Origin: Cyanobacteria bacterium FACHB-471
GTDB lineage: Bacteria; Cyanobacteriota; Cyanobacteriia; Elainellales; Elainellaceae
NCBI GenBank assembly: GCA_014695345.1
Contig: JACJOC010000115.1
Location: forward strand, 62,001-126,000
DNA length: 64,000 nt
Direction of reading: 5' to 3'
Shown here piece after piece: positions 8,030-16,646 of this stretch. The first letter of the stretch is position 1. Every line of letters starts with the position of its first letter. Below the pieces are notes generated by a model that worked only from the letters and a program-made list of their open reading frames with translations, was not told the DNA's origin and did not search any database. The position numbers and the translations under genes were made by a program.

Positions 8030-8863
8030 ATGACTGTTGCTAAAGCTGTTGTGGATGTCGATGAACTCAATGCACCGGATGCTCATGTGCTCACACCAGG
8101 TGTGTATATTGTCGGTGCTGGTCCGGGTGATCCAGATCTGTTAACGGTAAAAGCGCAAAAGCTGTTGGCTCGGGCAGATGTAGTTGTGTTTGCGGATTCA
8201 CTGGTGCCCAGGCAAATTCTGCAAATCGTGCGTCCTGATGCGGAAGTCGTGCGGACGGCAGATAAGACGCTGGAGGAAATTTTGCCGCTGATGGTGGAAC
8301 GGGTGCGATCGCACAAATCCGTCATTCGTCTCCACTCTGGTGACCCGACGCTATACGGTGCCGTTCACGAGCAAATGCAGGCGCTAGCAGCGGCAGAAAT
8401 TCCGTTTGAGGTGATTCCGGGCATCAGCGCATTTCAGGCAGCGGCGGCAAAGCTGAAGGTTGAGTTGACTGTGCCCGGACTGGTGCAAACGATCATCCTG
8501 ACCCGGATTAGCGGACGCACTCAGGTGCCAGAGGCAGAGGAATTGGCATCCTTAGCCACTCATCAAGCAAGCCTGTGTCTGTATCTCAGTGCGCGACACA
8601 TTCAAGCAGCTGAAGCAAAGTTGTTGCAGCACTATCCAGCAGATACTCCAGTTGCGGTATGTTTTCGCATAGGTTGGCCAGACGAGAAAATTTGGATTGT
8701 GCCGCTCGACCAGATAGCAGCTGTGACCGAGCAGGAGAAGCTGATCCGGACGACGATGTATTTAATCAGTCCGGCATTAAGAGGGGTAGATGGACAGGGG
8801 GAAGGTGTAGAAGCGCGATCGCGCCTCTATAACCCAGAGCATTCTCACCTGTTTCGTCCTTAA
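8030..8863 (+). CDS. cobM: Precorrin-4 / cobalt-precorrin-4 C11-methyltransferase
   Basis: An S-adenosylmethionine-dependent methyltransferase of corrin-ring synthesis that methylates C11 of precorrin-4 in the cobalamin pathway. Characteristic blocks are VYIVGAGPGDPDLLTVKAQ (SAM-binding GAGPGD), VVVFADSLVP, LHSGDPTLYGAVHEQM, VIPGISAFQAAAA and TTMYLISPAL. The ATG at 8030 gives 277 aa, close to the family length. The frame remains open upstream to 7931 but without ATG or GTG until TTG 7994. The upstream DNA is the broken edge of the 204-bp repeat array, so the true leader may have been rearranged. No cobalamin riboswitch fits in the short leader. Confidence 0.93.
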   Translation: MTVAKAVVDVDELNAPDAHVLTPGVYIVGAGPGDPDLLTVKAQKLLARADVVVFADSLVPRQILQIVRPDAEVVRTADKTLEEILPLMVERVRSHKSVIRLHSGDPTLYGAVHEQMQALAAAEIPFEVIPGISAFQAAAAKLKVELTVPGLVQTIILTRISGRTQVPEAEELASLATHQASLCLYLSARHIQAAEAKLLQHYPADTPVAVCFRIGWPDEKIWIVPLDQIAAVTEQEKLIRTTMYLISPALRGVDGQGEGVEARSRLYNPEHSHLFRP

Positions 8864-8882
8864 TCCCCTAAGGTAGGGCAAC

Positions 8883-8924
8883 AGGACCCGAAGGGGCGTT
8901 TCGCGAAACGCCCCTTCGGGTCCT
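8883..8924. repeat. Perfect 42-nt palindrome (REP-like core)
   Basis: Two 21-nt arms are exact reverse complements with no loop. The core GGGGCGTTTCGCGAAACGCCCC is identical to the palindrome inside the RAYT gene at 47708. It lies between convergent cobM and sfnB-like genes and its last base overlaps the latter's stop codon, so it probably also serves as a bidirectional terminator. Confidence 0.9.
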
Positions 8925-10138
8925 TAGATCCAGCCGTGACGAGGTGGCTTTGCATCATTCAAATAGTAGTTGCCGACCGCGTGATATTTCCAGCGAGAAG
9001 GGTCGTGCAGCGTGTGGGCGCGGCCGTTACGCCAGTGGCGATCGAGATTGAGTTGCTGGAGTGTCGATTTGGTGCCGCTGACTTCAAAGAAGGCGTTGGT
9101 GATAAAGATGACGGCTTCCTCAGCCATTGCTTTCGATTCAGCAACAGCGATCGAAGTTGCAGCCGTTGTTTCTTCATTCATATCAGCAAAGGTGCGATCC
9201 ATGAATTCTGCGGCTCGTCGCAAGATCGCCTCGGCTGCGTGAAGTTTCAGCTCCATTTCACCGATTTTGTGAATTAGCAGCGGGTCTTGGTAGCTGTAGT
9301 CTACGCCGCTGTCGATCCAGGGGCGCGGGTTTTTGCGAACAAACTGAATCGTCTCACGCATGGCATCACGGGCAATCCCCACATCGACTGCTGCGTGCAT
9401 AATTTGAGCAAACGAGCCCATGCAGGTCGGGCGTTCAAAAGCGAGATAGTGGGGTAAAACATGTTCTGCTTTGACGGGGACATTTTCAAAAATAGTGGTG
9501 CCGCTGCCCGTTCCTTTTTGCCCAAAGCAAGACCAGTCATCAATGACAGTGACTCCTTTGGTCTCTTTGGGAATGTGGGCGATCGAGGTTCTGCCTTCGC
9601 CTGCTTCTTCGTCCACACACAGTACCGGAATCCAGTGAGCAAACAGCGCTCCGGTAGAGTAGAACTTCTGACCATTAAGGAGGTAATCATCACCAGAGCG
9701 GGTTAGCTTAGTTTTCAGGTCAGCTACATTCTTGGTGCCTCGCTCTGAAAAGGCGTTGCCAAAGCGCATTCCGTTAAGAATCTGGCTAAAGAAAAACTGT
9801 TTTTGGGTTTCGGTGCCATCGAGCCGCAGAGCCTCAACGGAGTAAAGATGGTTTTGCGGTAGCTGACCAAGGCTGGAATCTCCAGCCGTGAGAATGGTCA
9901 ACACTTCCATGAGCGTCACATTAGAGACGAACGCCCCCCCATACTCCTTGGGGACGGTGATTGCTAACAAGCCACTCTGGGAAAGCTTTTCAACTTCGTT
10001 GTAGGGGAGAATTCGCTCCTGATCACGCTTGGAAGCACCGATCGCAAATTCGTCGGCAAGCTCTTGAGCAACAGCGATCGCTTCTTCATCGCTTTTAATC
10101 ACACGGGTCTGCTGAGAACCATTAGTGACAAGTGACAT
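8924..10138 (-). CDS. SfnB-family sulfur-acquisition flavin monooxygenase (acyl-CoA dehydrogenase fold)
   Basis: A 404-aa member of the acyl-CoA dehydrogenase fold, closer to SfnB/DszC desulfurising monooxygenases than to fatty-acid enzymes. AITVPKEYGGAFVSNVTLMEV and GNAFSERGTKNVADLKTKL mark the N-terminal and middle domains. The C-terminal LDRHWRNGRAHTLHDPSRW followed by KYHAVGNYYLN is typical of SfnB/DszC. Such enzymes use reduced flavin and O2 to open C-S bonds in sulfones, sulfonates or similar molecules under sulfur limitation; the substrate here is unknown. A good ribosome site (AAAGGTGG) precedes the ATG. It is next to an amidase gene of the same orientation. Confidence 0.85.
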   Translation of the reverse strand: MSLVTNGSQQTRVIKSDEEAIAVAQELADEFAIGASKRDQERILPYNEVEKLSQSGLLAITVPKEYGGAFVSNVTLMEVLTILTAGDSSLGQLPQNHLYSVEALRLDGTETQKQFFFSQILNGMRFGNAFSERGTKNVADLKTKLTRSGDDYLLNGQKFYSTGALFAHWIPVLCVDEEAGEGRTSIAHIPKETKGVTVIDDWSCFGQKGTGSGTTIFENVPVKAEHVLPHYLAFERPTCMGSFAQIMHAAVDVGIARDAMRETIQFVRKNPRPWIDSGVDYSYQDPLLIHKIGEMELKLHAAEAILRRAAEFMDRTFADMNEETTAATSIAVAESKAMAEEAVIFITNAFFEVSGTKSTLQQLNLDRHWRNGRAHTLHDPSRWKYHAVGNYYLNDAKPPRHGWI

Positions 10139-10262
10139 GGATAAACCACCTTTAGGATAGAGTGAGCGATCAGGAATAGAGCGATCGCCCCAGGGAAACT
10201 ATTACTCAAAACTGATATTCAGGCTGATATTTAGATCTGCACTAATCAGTTAAGGCTTAAAC

Positions 10263-11228
10263 TTACAAACTTATTCTACGGTTAGCAAAAATTGACTTGG
10301 GCAGTAGCCCGTGTACGCCACGCTGGGGACTATTCACCACCTGAGTCACCCTAAAATTGGCGGCAAGGCTGCACAGGCAATAGGCTTCCTGCGCTGAGAT
10401 GTTAGCAAATGCGGCAATAAAGTTGACCATGCTCTCTAGCGCCATCTCAAAGGCGGCATCTAGCGTCTCAGCAAAGCCCGTCGTCATAATGTCGGTTGGG
10501 GTTTCTGCCATCGGTGTGGTTAGCTTCAGATCTTTGCGGACGATTAGCTCGATGCTGCCATTCATCGACGTTTCGATCGCAGTGCCGCAAACTTCCCCAT
10601 CGCCTTGAGCCGAATGACCATCCCCAATCGAAAACAGCGCACCAGGCAAAAAAGTAGGCAGAAACAGCCGAGAACCTGCTTGCAGTTCAGGATTATCGAT
10701 ATTGCCGCCATAAGCTCCTGGTGGAATCGAGCTATAGTCTTCTGGAGTTGCCACCCCCAAGATGCCAAACATTGGCCGAATTGGGATCTGAATACCACTG
10801 CCTTCTGGATACTCTGCTACACCCTTCTCTAGATCAAGTCGAATAAACTTGAGATTGGCTTCGGTAAACCGCTCTGCTAGAGCACCCCAGCCCGGACGAA
10901 TCGCATTGAACCCGACAGGCAGCCGAGGGCTAATCGCATTGAGCCTCACCTCCAGCACGTCTCCTGGCTCTGCATCATTAACAAAAATAGGGCCAGTCAT
11001 TAAGTGCGGTCCGACATCAATCTTGCGTTCCGCAGGCAAGTTATGACAAATTTCTAAAAATTCGGCGTTGACAAACTCTTCAGGGGCTTGCTCATACACG
11101 TAATAGCCCGTATAGGTTTCAACATCGATGCTATCACCCGAATCAATGACCAGAGCGGGCTTAAGCTTGGGAGAAAAACCCCCTAAATGAACAGTGTCAC
11201 AAGTTGCCTTTAAGACGTGGTGAACCAT
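10263..11228 (-). CDS. Acetamidase/formamidase-family amidohydrolase
   Basis: A 321-aa FmdA/AmdA-type protein, an amidase that releases ammonia from small amides such as formamide or acetamide. Landmarks are GGFSPKLKPALVIDSGDSID, NAISPRLPVGFNAIRPGWGA, PIRPMFGILGVATPEDYSS, PPGAYGGNIDNPEL, LFSIGDGHSAQGDGEVCGTA (the metal-coordinating GDxHxAQGDGE motif) and LKLTTPMAETP. It starts at ATG 11228 and lies 124 bp upstream of the sfnB-like gene. Together with the divergent nitrate/sulfonate-type ABC operon this suggests use of organic N and S sources. Confidence 0.88.
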   Translation of the reverse strand: MVHHVLKATCDTVHLGGFSPKLKPALVIDSGDSIDVETYTGYYVYEQAPEEFVNAEFLEICHNLPAERKIDVGPHLMTGPIFVNDAEPGDVLEVRLNAISPRLPVGFNAIRPGWGALAERFTEANLKFIRLDLEKGVAEYPEGSGIQIPIRPMFGILGVATPEDYSSIPPGAYGGNIDNPELQAGSRLFLPTFLPGALFSIGDGHSAQGDGEVCGTAIETSMNGSIELIVRKDLKLTTPMAETPTDIMTTGFAETLDAAFEMALESMVNFIAAFANISAQEAYCLCSLAANFRVTQVVNSPQRGVHGLLPKSIFANRRISL

Positions 11229-11505
11229 AACTTTGCGGCAAAGGAACGAAGAGGTAAATGAAGATGCGACAGCCTGATTCTATTGCTGAGTTAAGCGGTT
11301 TTGTCTGTTCTTAATTAACCCAAAGGCAACCTTTTAAGCTTTGTTTGAGCTTTGTCAATTGTCATTTGCTGTGAGCTATTCACTATAAGCTAACGGCAAT
11401 ACATAGAACGTAAAAACTACAACAGGGAAACACGACCGAATCGTTAAAATCAGAGTGAATTTAGCTCACCATTGAAACTCAATTGGAGTAAACTCACAAT
11501 CGAAC

Positions 11506-12129
11506 TCAACTCACTGAATTCAACTGACTAAAATTTTGTTGGGGCTGATGCTGAGGTTTTGCTTGGTTGATCAAGGTTTTGATGTGTTCACCAATAATCT
11601 CTAGTGGTTGAACACTTTTTTGGTTGCGGCTCAGCAGCAATGCGCCTTCCACCGATGCCAAAATCAAGGTGGACCAAGTTCGGGTTTCAGCCGGATTGAA
11701 GCCAGCCATCAAAAGCCGCTGCTCGATTAGCTCAAACCAATGCATGTAGATCTGTTCGCAAACGCGGCGCAAAGATTCATGGGTTGATGAAGTTTCGATC
11801 GCCACGGTTGCGACGGGGCAACCCTTACGGAAGTCAGAATTGAGCATTCCCTCAGCCAAAAGCTGAGTAAAGGCTTGAACAGCGTCTCCAACATCTTCCT
11901 GTGAATTCAGCACAGCCTCAATCTTCTGGCTTTCTTCTGCGCCTGCCGCCTCAATAGCAGCGATCGCCAATTCCTCCTTACCTCCTGGAAAGTGGAAGTA
12001 GAGAGAGCCTTTTGGCGTGTTGCTCTCTTGGGTGATCTGGTTCAGCCCAGTGGCATGATAGCCCTGAACTTGAAGCAGTTCAGCCGTCGCGGTAATCATT
12101 CGGGTTTTGGTGTTAGTGGGTTGGTTCAC
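11506..12129 (-). CDS. TetR/AcrR-family repressor, LmrA/YxaF-like
   Basis: A 207-aa regulator. The N-terminal helix-turn-helix is clear: TRMITATAELLQVQGYHATG, LNQITQESNTPKGSLYFHFP and GGKEELAIAAIEAAG. The C-terminal ligand domain contains DFRKGCPVATVAIETSS, typical of the LmrA/YxaF/AcuR-like TetR subgroup. A matching operator lies just upstream (12150-12167), so it is likely autoregulated. It is divergent to the ABC operon that begins about 790 bp away and may control it (inference). Confidence 0.88.
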   Translation of the reverse strand: MNQPTNTKTRMITATAELLQVQGYHATGLNQITQESNTPKGSLYFHFPGGKEELAIAAIEAAGAEESQKIEAVLNSQEDVGDAVQAFTQLLAEGMLNSDFRKGCPVATVAIETSSTHESLRRVCEQIYMHWFELIEQRLLMAGFNPAETRTWSTLILASVEGALLLSRNQKSVQPLEIIGEHIKTLINQAKPQHQPQQNFSQLNSVS

Positions 12130-12149
12130 GGTGAGAACAAGAAAATAAT

Positions 12150-12167
12150 ACTATAACGACTGGTCTA
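12150..12167. promoter_or_regulatory. Probable LmrA/YxaF-type TetR operator
   Basis: The 18 bp ACTATAACGACTGGTCTA, 21 bp upstream of the tetR start, agree closely with the Bacillus LmrA/YxaF box as I remember it (AWTATAtagaNYGgTCTA), missing mainly at its weakly conserved positions. This suggests autorepression. Confidence 0.6.
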
Positions 12168-12921
12168 TTAATTGATTTGTAGCCCTGTGTACATTGAAAG
12201 AATTGTTTCAAGCTATAGACTCCAAGCTATAGACTGGTCACCATATCTTGTTGACAAGATTCTAATAGCTTTATGCCAATCAAGACAAACATTCTCTGCT
12301 AAGTTGCTCTACTTTCACGGTGATCATACAATTCATTCATAATATTAACGAATTGTTGAGATGGCACCGGATGTATTCCATGTAACAATTCCATCGTTTG
12401 CCAACTGAAAGAGACCATTTGCTGTAGCATTATTTGTACAAAAGCAACTCACACAGTCGGGTGAATATTGAGTGCCAGAGCCAAATCCTTTCCTGTCCAC
12501 AGCGTTCTAAGTGAGATGCTTAGAATGTCTTTGATTCTCTACAGGGCGTAGCTACCAATCTCTGCACGGTTCAGTTCTCAATGTAACTCAGTAGTACTGC
12601 ATTCCAATCTGGAAAATAAGGAGAAATGAGGTTGGGGCGATCGCTTAAGACAAGCTTAAAATAATGGACTTGTAGAAGTGAGTACGTAAAACTATGACAG
12701 GGAATTCCATCCTTTAAGGTCTTTTAATTTAGATTTTCCTGTTAGCTGAAACTTCAGCTTTTTGAGGAGCTTTCCCATGTACATTCAACTCTGAGAGGCA
12801 GATCTGAATGCTTCAATGAGTTAAATTTATTAGTTGAATTGGTAGGAGAAAGCTCAGGTTCTCATAGTTTCAAATATTGGCTCAAGCAGCCAGAACAGTT
12901 AATCATTAAGAGAGGTCTGGT
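12168..12921. other. Long leader region of the ABC operon
   Basis: About 750 bp without a coding frame. It contains a small inverted repeat (AGCTGAAACTTCAGCT near 12742-12757) followed by a TTTTT run, which may be a hairpin in the operon leader, and a ribosome-site-like AGAGAGGT just before 12922. No riboswitch class or tRNA is recognisable. Confidence 0.4.
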
Positions 12922-14043
12922 ATGGGAATGGGCAAGAGATTGGGCAAAAAGGGTTTGAGATCAGCAGTGAGCAACGATCTATTTCATCCCATTGGTTCTC
13001 TCAACCGACGAGGATTTATTCGGAGTTGCTGTCTGGCGTCTATGGCATTCATCACTGCAAATTGTGCCTCCCAACGAAACGGAGCTTCAGAAGGGGGGAC
13101 CGAATCTCCAGCAGCGAGTGAAGGCAGCGGTAGCGGTACCGTATTGCGAGTCGGTCATTTGCCTGCGGGCTGTGTGTCTCATTTGCTGCTAGCTAATCAG
13201 CGGGGCATGTTTGCTGACGCTGGGCTGAATGTTCAACTGACCCAGTTCAACGGGCCGGGCGAAAATTTGCAGGCACTGGTCGCAGGTTCTCAAGACGTGA
13301 TCCACAACCCTTGGACGAATACGGTAGCCGCTTATGCCCAGGGAACCGATAGCCTCAAGATTATCTGCGGTTCGGGTAAGGGCGGAATTGAGCTAGTGGG
13401 TCGCAACGGTTCTGTAAAAAACCTGGATGAGCTGAAGCAAGCATCGGGGCAGGGTTTGAGAATTGGAACACTGCAACTGGATACCCTAGAATTAGTGGTC
13501 TATGGGCATTTGAAGAAGTTGGGCGTAGACTATTCTGGCTATGAAATGACTTTCTTCCCCAGTATGGTGGGCATGGGTGAGGCACTGATTGAAGAAAGTG
13601 TGGATGTGTGTTCGCTAGCGCAACCCTACGCTGAAACGGTGGTATCTCAAGCAGATGGAACTTATCTGGGCGACTCTAACGGAGCCTGGGGGCCGGAGGC
13701 TTCAGACTGTGTGATCAACTCCACTGATAGCTTCATTTCTAAAGAGCCAAACATGTTGGCTGACTATCTGGCGGTGCTGCGGCAGTCGGCAGAAGACCTG
13801 AATGCAAACTACGAGGAGGCGATCGCTGAATTAGCACCTCTCTACGGCTCAGAAGCGTCTATTCTAGCTCCCGCCCTGAAACGTCAAGTCCCCCAACCGA
13901 TCATGGATGAAGCCGGAGTTGAGAGTCTTCGCAATGGCATTGACTTCCTGGCAGATTTGGGTTACTTAGAGCCTGACCAGACCAACCTGATTGACGAGAT
14001 CTTTGACGGCTCAGTTCAGGAAACTTCACTGCAAACGGCTTAA
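12922..14043 (+). CDS. ABC transporter substrate-binding lipoprotein, nitrate/sulfonate/taurine type (Tat signal)
   Basis: A 373-aa periplasmic binding protein of the NrtA/SsuA/TauA (NMT1/THI5-like) family. The N-terminus has a twin-arginine motif (LNRRGFIRS, R29-R30), a hydrophobic stretch and a Cys at 48 (ITANC-AS), suggesting Tat export and perhaps lipidation. The mature part starts VLRVGHLPAGCVSHLLLANQ, then GMFADAGLNVQLTQFNGPGE and LVAGSQDVIHNPW, the usual ligand-pocket strand order. The ligand cannot be read; nearby sulfonate and amide enzymes make an organic sulfur or nitrogen compound plausible. It is first in an operon with permease (3 bp gap) and ATPase. Confidence 0.87.
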   Translation: MGMGKRLGKKGLRSAVSNDLFHPIGSLNRRGFIRSCCLASMAFITANCASQRNGASEGGTESPAASEGSGSGTVLRVGHLPAGCVSHLLLANQRGMFADAGLNVQLTQFNGPGENLQALVAGSQDVIHNPWTNTVAAYAQGTDSLKIICGSGKGGIELVGRNGSVKNLDELKQASGQGLRIGTLQLDTLELVVYGHLKKLGVDYSGYEMTFFPSMVGMGEALIEESVDVCSLAQPYAETVVSQADGTYLGDSNGAWGPEASDCVINSTDSFISKEPNMLADYLAVLRQSAEDLNANYEEAIAELAPLYGSEASILAPALKRQVPQPIMDEAGVESLRNGIDFLADLGYLEPDQTNLIDEIFDGSVQETSLQTA

Positions 14044-14046
14044 TTC

Positions 14047-14922
14047 ATGCCTCCCGCTGACTCCCCATCCACTTCCGTACCCGCCTGGGCATCTCCGGCG
14101 ATCGCTCCTTTTGCGCGAGGGCGCTTGCGCCGTTTGATGCCTGGGCTATCTTTTGTGCTGGCTTGGATTATTTTGGCACTAGCTTGGGAAATTGGGGCAG
14201 CAACCGAGGTGCTCAATCCTCGAATTTTGCCGCCGCCCAGCGTGGTGATTCCTTACATTCTGCAAGGACCCGGCGCAGCAGGAATCGGGCCGCAGCAGGT
14301 GACGTATGGGGAGGCGATCGTCAAAACTCTAGCTAGAGTTTTGATTGGACTGATTCTGGGACTGATTGCGGCCATCCCGCTGGGAACGGTGCTAGCAGTT
14401 GTTAACCCCGTGCGACAACTGATTCTGCCAATGATTCAAACGATCGCTCCGATCGCCCCAGTTGCCTGGGTGCCCGTGGCGATCGCGCTTTTAGGAATTG
14501 GCGACCAGTCCGCCATTTTTGTCGTGTTCATGGGCGTGTTTGCAGTCATGACGCTAGCAACCGCAGCGGCGATCGAGAACGTGCCACAAGAACTAATTAA
14601 AACCGCCAGAAGCCTCGGAGCGAGGGGACACCGGCTCTGGCTCTGGGTTGTATTGCCTGCAACGGCTCCCAGTTTGTTGACCATTGTACGAGTCAACTTT
14701 TTTGCAGCTTGGATGGCTGTTTTGGCGGGTGAAATGGCCGGAATCAACTCTGGACTGGGAGCGCTGATCATTTTGGGGCAGCAGCAGTTCAACATGCGAC
14801 TGGTGATGACGGGCATCATTACGATTGGCGTGTTGGGGTTTGCGATCGATCGCCTGATTTTGCTGATTCAGCGGCGGCTGCTCTGGTGGGAAGCCCGGAG
14901 CAAAGGCAGGACAAATGGCTGA
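14047..14922 (+). CDS. ABC transporter permease, SsuC/TauC/NrtB type
   Basis: A 291-aa inner-membrane permease with about six hydrophobic helices (for example LSFVLAWIILALAWEIG and VLIGLILGLIAAIPLGTVLA). The coupling-helix region is visible as ENVPQELIKTARSLGARGHR, matching the EAAxxxGA loop that contacts the ATPase. It starts 3 bp after the binding-protein stop and its 3' end overlaps the ATPase start by 8 bp, so translation of all three is likely coupled. It handles the same unidentified ligand as its partners. Confidence 0.92.
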   Translation: MPPADSPSTSVPAWASPAIAPFARGRLRRLMPGLSFVLAWIILALAWEIGAATEVLNPRILPPPSVVIPYILQGPGAAGIGPQQVTYGEAIVKTLARVLIGLILGLIAAIPLGTVLAVVNPVRQLILPMIQTIAPIAPVAWVPVAIALLGIGDQSAIFVVFMGVFAVMTLATAAAIENVPQELIKTARSLGARGHRLWLWVVLPATAPSLLTIVRVNFFAAWMAVLAGEMAGINSGLGALIILGQQQFNMRLVMTGIITIGVLGFAIDRLILLIQRRLLWWEARSKGRTNG

Positions 14923-15718
14923 ACTTTGCTTTGAGCAAGTTTCCAAAGTGTATGCAGGGCATCCTGCTGTGGTGGATGTCGATCTCACTGTACCTTCAGG
15001 CTCATTCACTGCGCTGATTGGTCCCTCTGGCTGTGGCAAAACAACGCTATTAGAAATTGCCGCTGCCCTGATTCCAGCGACGACCGGGCGCGTACTGCTG
15101 GGCGGCAGACCGATCACCCGACCCGGACCCGAAACAGCAATTGTGTTTCAGCACCACAACTTGTTTGAGTGGATGACGGTGCAGGACAATGTCGCCTTTG
15201 GGCTACGCACTCAAGGAATTTCTCGACACGAACGCCGCCTCAGAGCCGGAAGGCTGCTCGCGGATGTGGGGCTCATTGACCATGCCCACAAACTACCGCG
15301 TGAACTCAGCGGCGGAATGCGTCAGCGAGTAGCGATCGCCCGTGCCTTGGTACTCAATCCACAGGTTCTCCTGATGGACGAACCTTTTTCTTCCCTCGAC
15401 TATCAAACTCGTCGGGTAATGCAGCGCTATCTGTTGGCAATGTGGCACCATGCCCAGGCAACCGTTGTCATGGTGACTCACGATCTGGATGAGGCGATCG
15501 CCCTGGCAGATCAAATTGTGCTGTTCTCTGGCAGCCCCGGACGCATCGTTGAAACCATTCACATTCCGCTAAAGCGTCCTCGCCAACCTGAAGACAGCCG
15601 CCTTCAAGAAATTCGCACTCACCTACGTCACCATCTAGAAAAAGAAGTTGCTCTGGGCGAATTCACTGCTGCCGAACTTGAAGCCCTACGTCGCGAAGGC
15701 ATGACCGCAGACTTGTAA
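14915..15718 (+). CDS. ABC transporter ATP-binding subunit, SsuB/TauB/NrtD type
   Basis: A 267-aa nucleotide-binding subunit. All motifs are intact: Walker A GPSGCGKTT, Q-loop VFQHHNLFEWMTV, signature LSGGMRQRVAIARAL, Walker B LLMDEPFSSLD and H-loop VTHDLDEAIALAD. It powers the upstream permease. An SDR gene follows after 38 bp and may belong to the same transcript. Confidence 0.94.
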   Translation: MAELCFEQVSKVYAGHPAVVDVDLTVPSGSFTALIGPSGCGKTTLLEIAAALIPATTGRVLLGGRPITRPGPETAIVFQHHNLFEWMTVQDNVAFGLRTQGISRHERRLRAGRLLADVGLIDHAHKLPRELSGGMRQRVAIARALVLNPQVLLMDEPFSSLDYQTRRVMQRYLLAMWHHAQATVVMVTHDLDEAIALADQIVLFSGSPGRIVETIHIPLKRPRQPEDSRLQEIRTHLRHHLEKEVALGEFTAAELEALRREGMTADL

Positions 15719-15756
15719 CCCTCAACGTCTCACTCACTTTTGCAACATGTGAATTA

Positions 15757-16512
15757 ATGGTGAGAAAGAAGTATTCATTACAAAGAGTTGCCCTTGTCAC
15801 GGGTTCGACATCTGGGATAGGGCTAGCGATCGCCAGACAACTTACCGAAGATGGGTTTGCTGTTTCTTTTCATTCCAAGTCTTCGGTGCAGGTTGGACGA
15901 TCATTAGCAGAAGCGCATCCTGGTTCATCTTATTTTCAGGCGGATCTATCTGACCAAAACCAGTCTCGTAATTTGATTACTGAGGTTCTGTCGCATCATG
16001 GTCGGCTGGATGTATTGGTCAATAATGCAGGGATGAGTGCCACGATTCCACATCGGTCTCTCAAGGAAGCCTCACCGGAGATCTGGCGCAATCTATATGA
16101 GGTTAATGTTATTGCACCTTGGACGCTCATTGCTGAGGCTGAAACTGCCCTACGTCAGTCATCAAGTTCTGCCTGTCCTAGCTGCATTCTCAACATTAGT
16201 TCTCATGCGGGTATTCGCCCCAAAGGAGCCTCAATTCCATATTCTGCTAGTAAAGCTGCTCTGAACCACATGACAAAGCTACTTGCGGTGAGTCTAGCAC
16301 CACAGATTCGTGTGAATGCGATCGCGCCAGGTTTAGTTGACACCCCAATGAGCAAAGATTGGACAGCAGCACGAAGACTTTGGGAGGAGCGATCTCCGAT
16401 GGGTCGTGGCGCACAACCAGAGGAAATCGCGCAAGTGGCTTCGATGTTAGTTTCAAGCCACTATCTGACAGGAGAGATTTTAGTTTCAGATGGGGGGCTG
16501 AATCTCACTTGA
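15757..16512 (+). CDS. Short-chain dehydrogenase/reductase (SDR), 3-oxoacyl reductase-like
   Basis: A classical SDR of 251 aa. The cofactor loop is TGSTSGIGLAIA, the NAG motif is VNNAGMS, the catalytic Ser lies in LNISSHAG, and the Tyr/Lys pair in YSASKAAL. The C-terminus IRVNAIAPGLVDTPM and ILVSDGGLNLT is standard. Asp rather than Arg follows the second strand (QADLSD), so cofactor preference is unclear. Substrate unknown; position right after the ABC transporter suggests it processes the imported compound (inference). Confidence 0.85.
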   Translation: MVRKKYSLQRVALVTGSTSGIGLAIARQLTEDGFAVSFHSKSSVQVGRSLAEAHPGSSYFQADLSDQNQSRNLITEVLSHHGRLDVLVNNAGMSATIPHRSLKEASPEIWRNLYEVNVIAPWTLIAEAETALRQSSSSACPSCILNISSHAGIRPKGASIPYSASKAALNHMTKLLAVSLAPQIRVNAIAPGLVDTPMSKDWTAARRLWEERSPMGRGAQPEEIAQVASMLVSSHYLTGEILVSDGGLNLT

Positions 16513-16646
16513 TAGAGTTAGTTAGGGCATAGTTTGAAGAGGAACGGTGAGAGGCGATCGCCAGCAATCCTGAGCAAAATCATTCATTCTCAATCGAGAG
16601 AGGCTGAGGCAGAATAGGAACATTGTTGCCGCAATGGGAATGCAGA

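Noticed and set aside
7920-8030. Cobalamin riboswitch upstream of cobM
   Set aside because: The leader is too short and I see no B12-box-like sequence.
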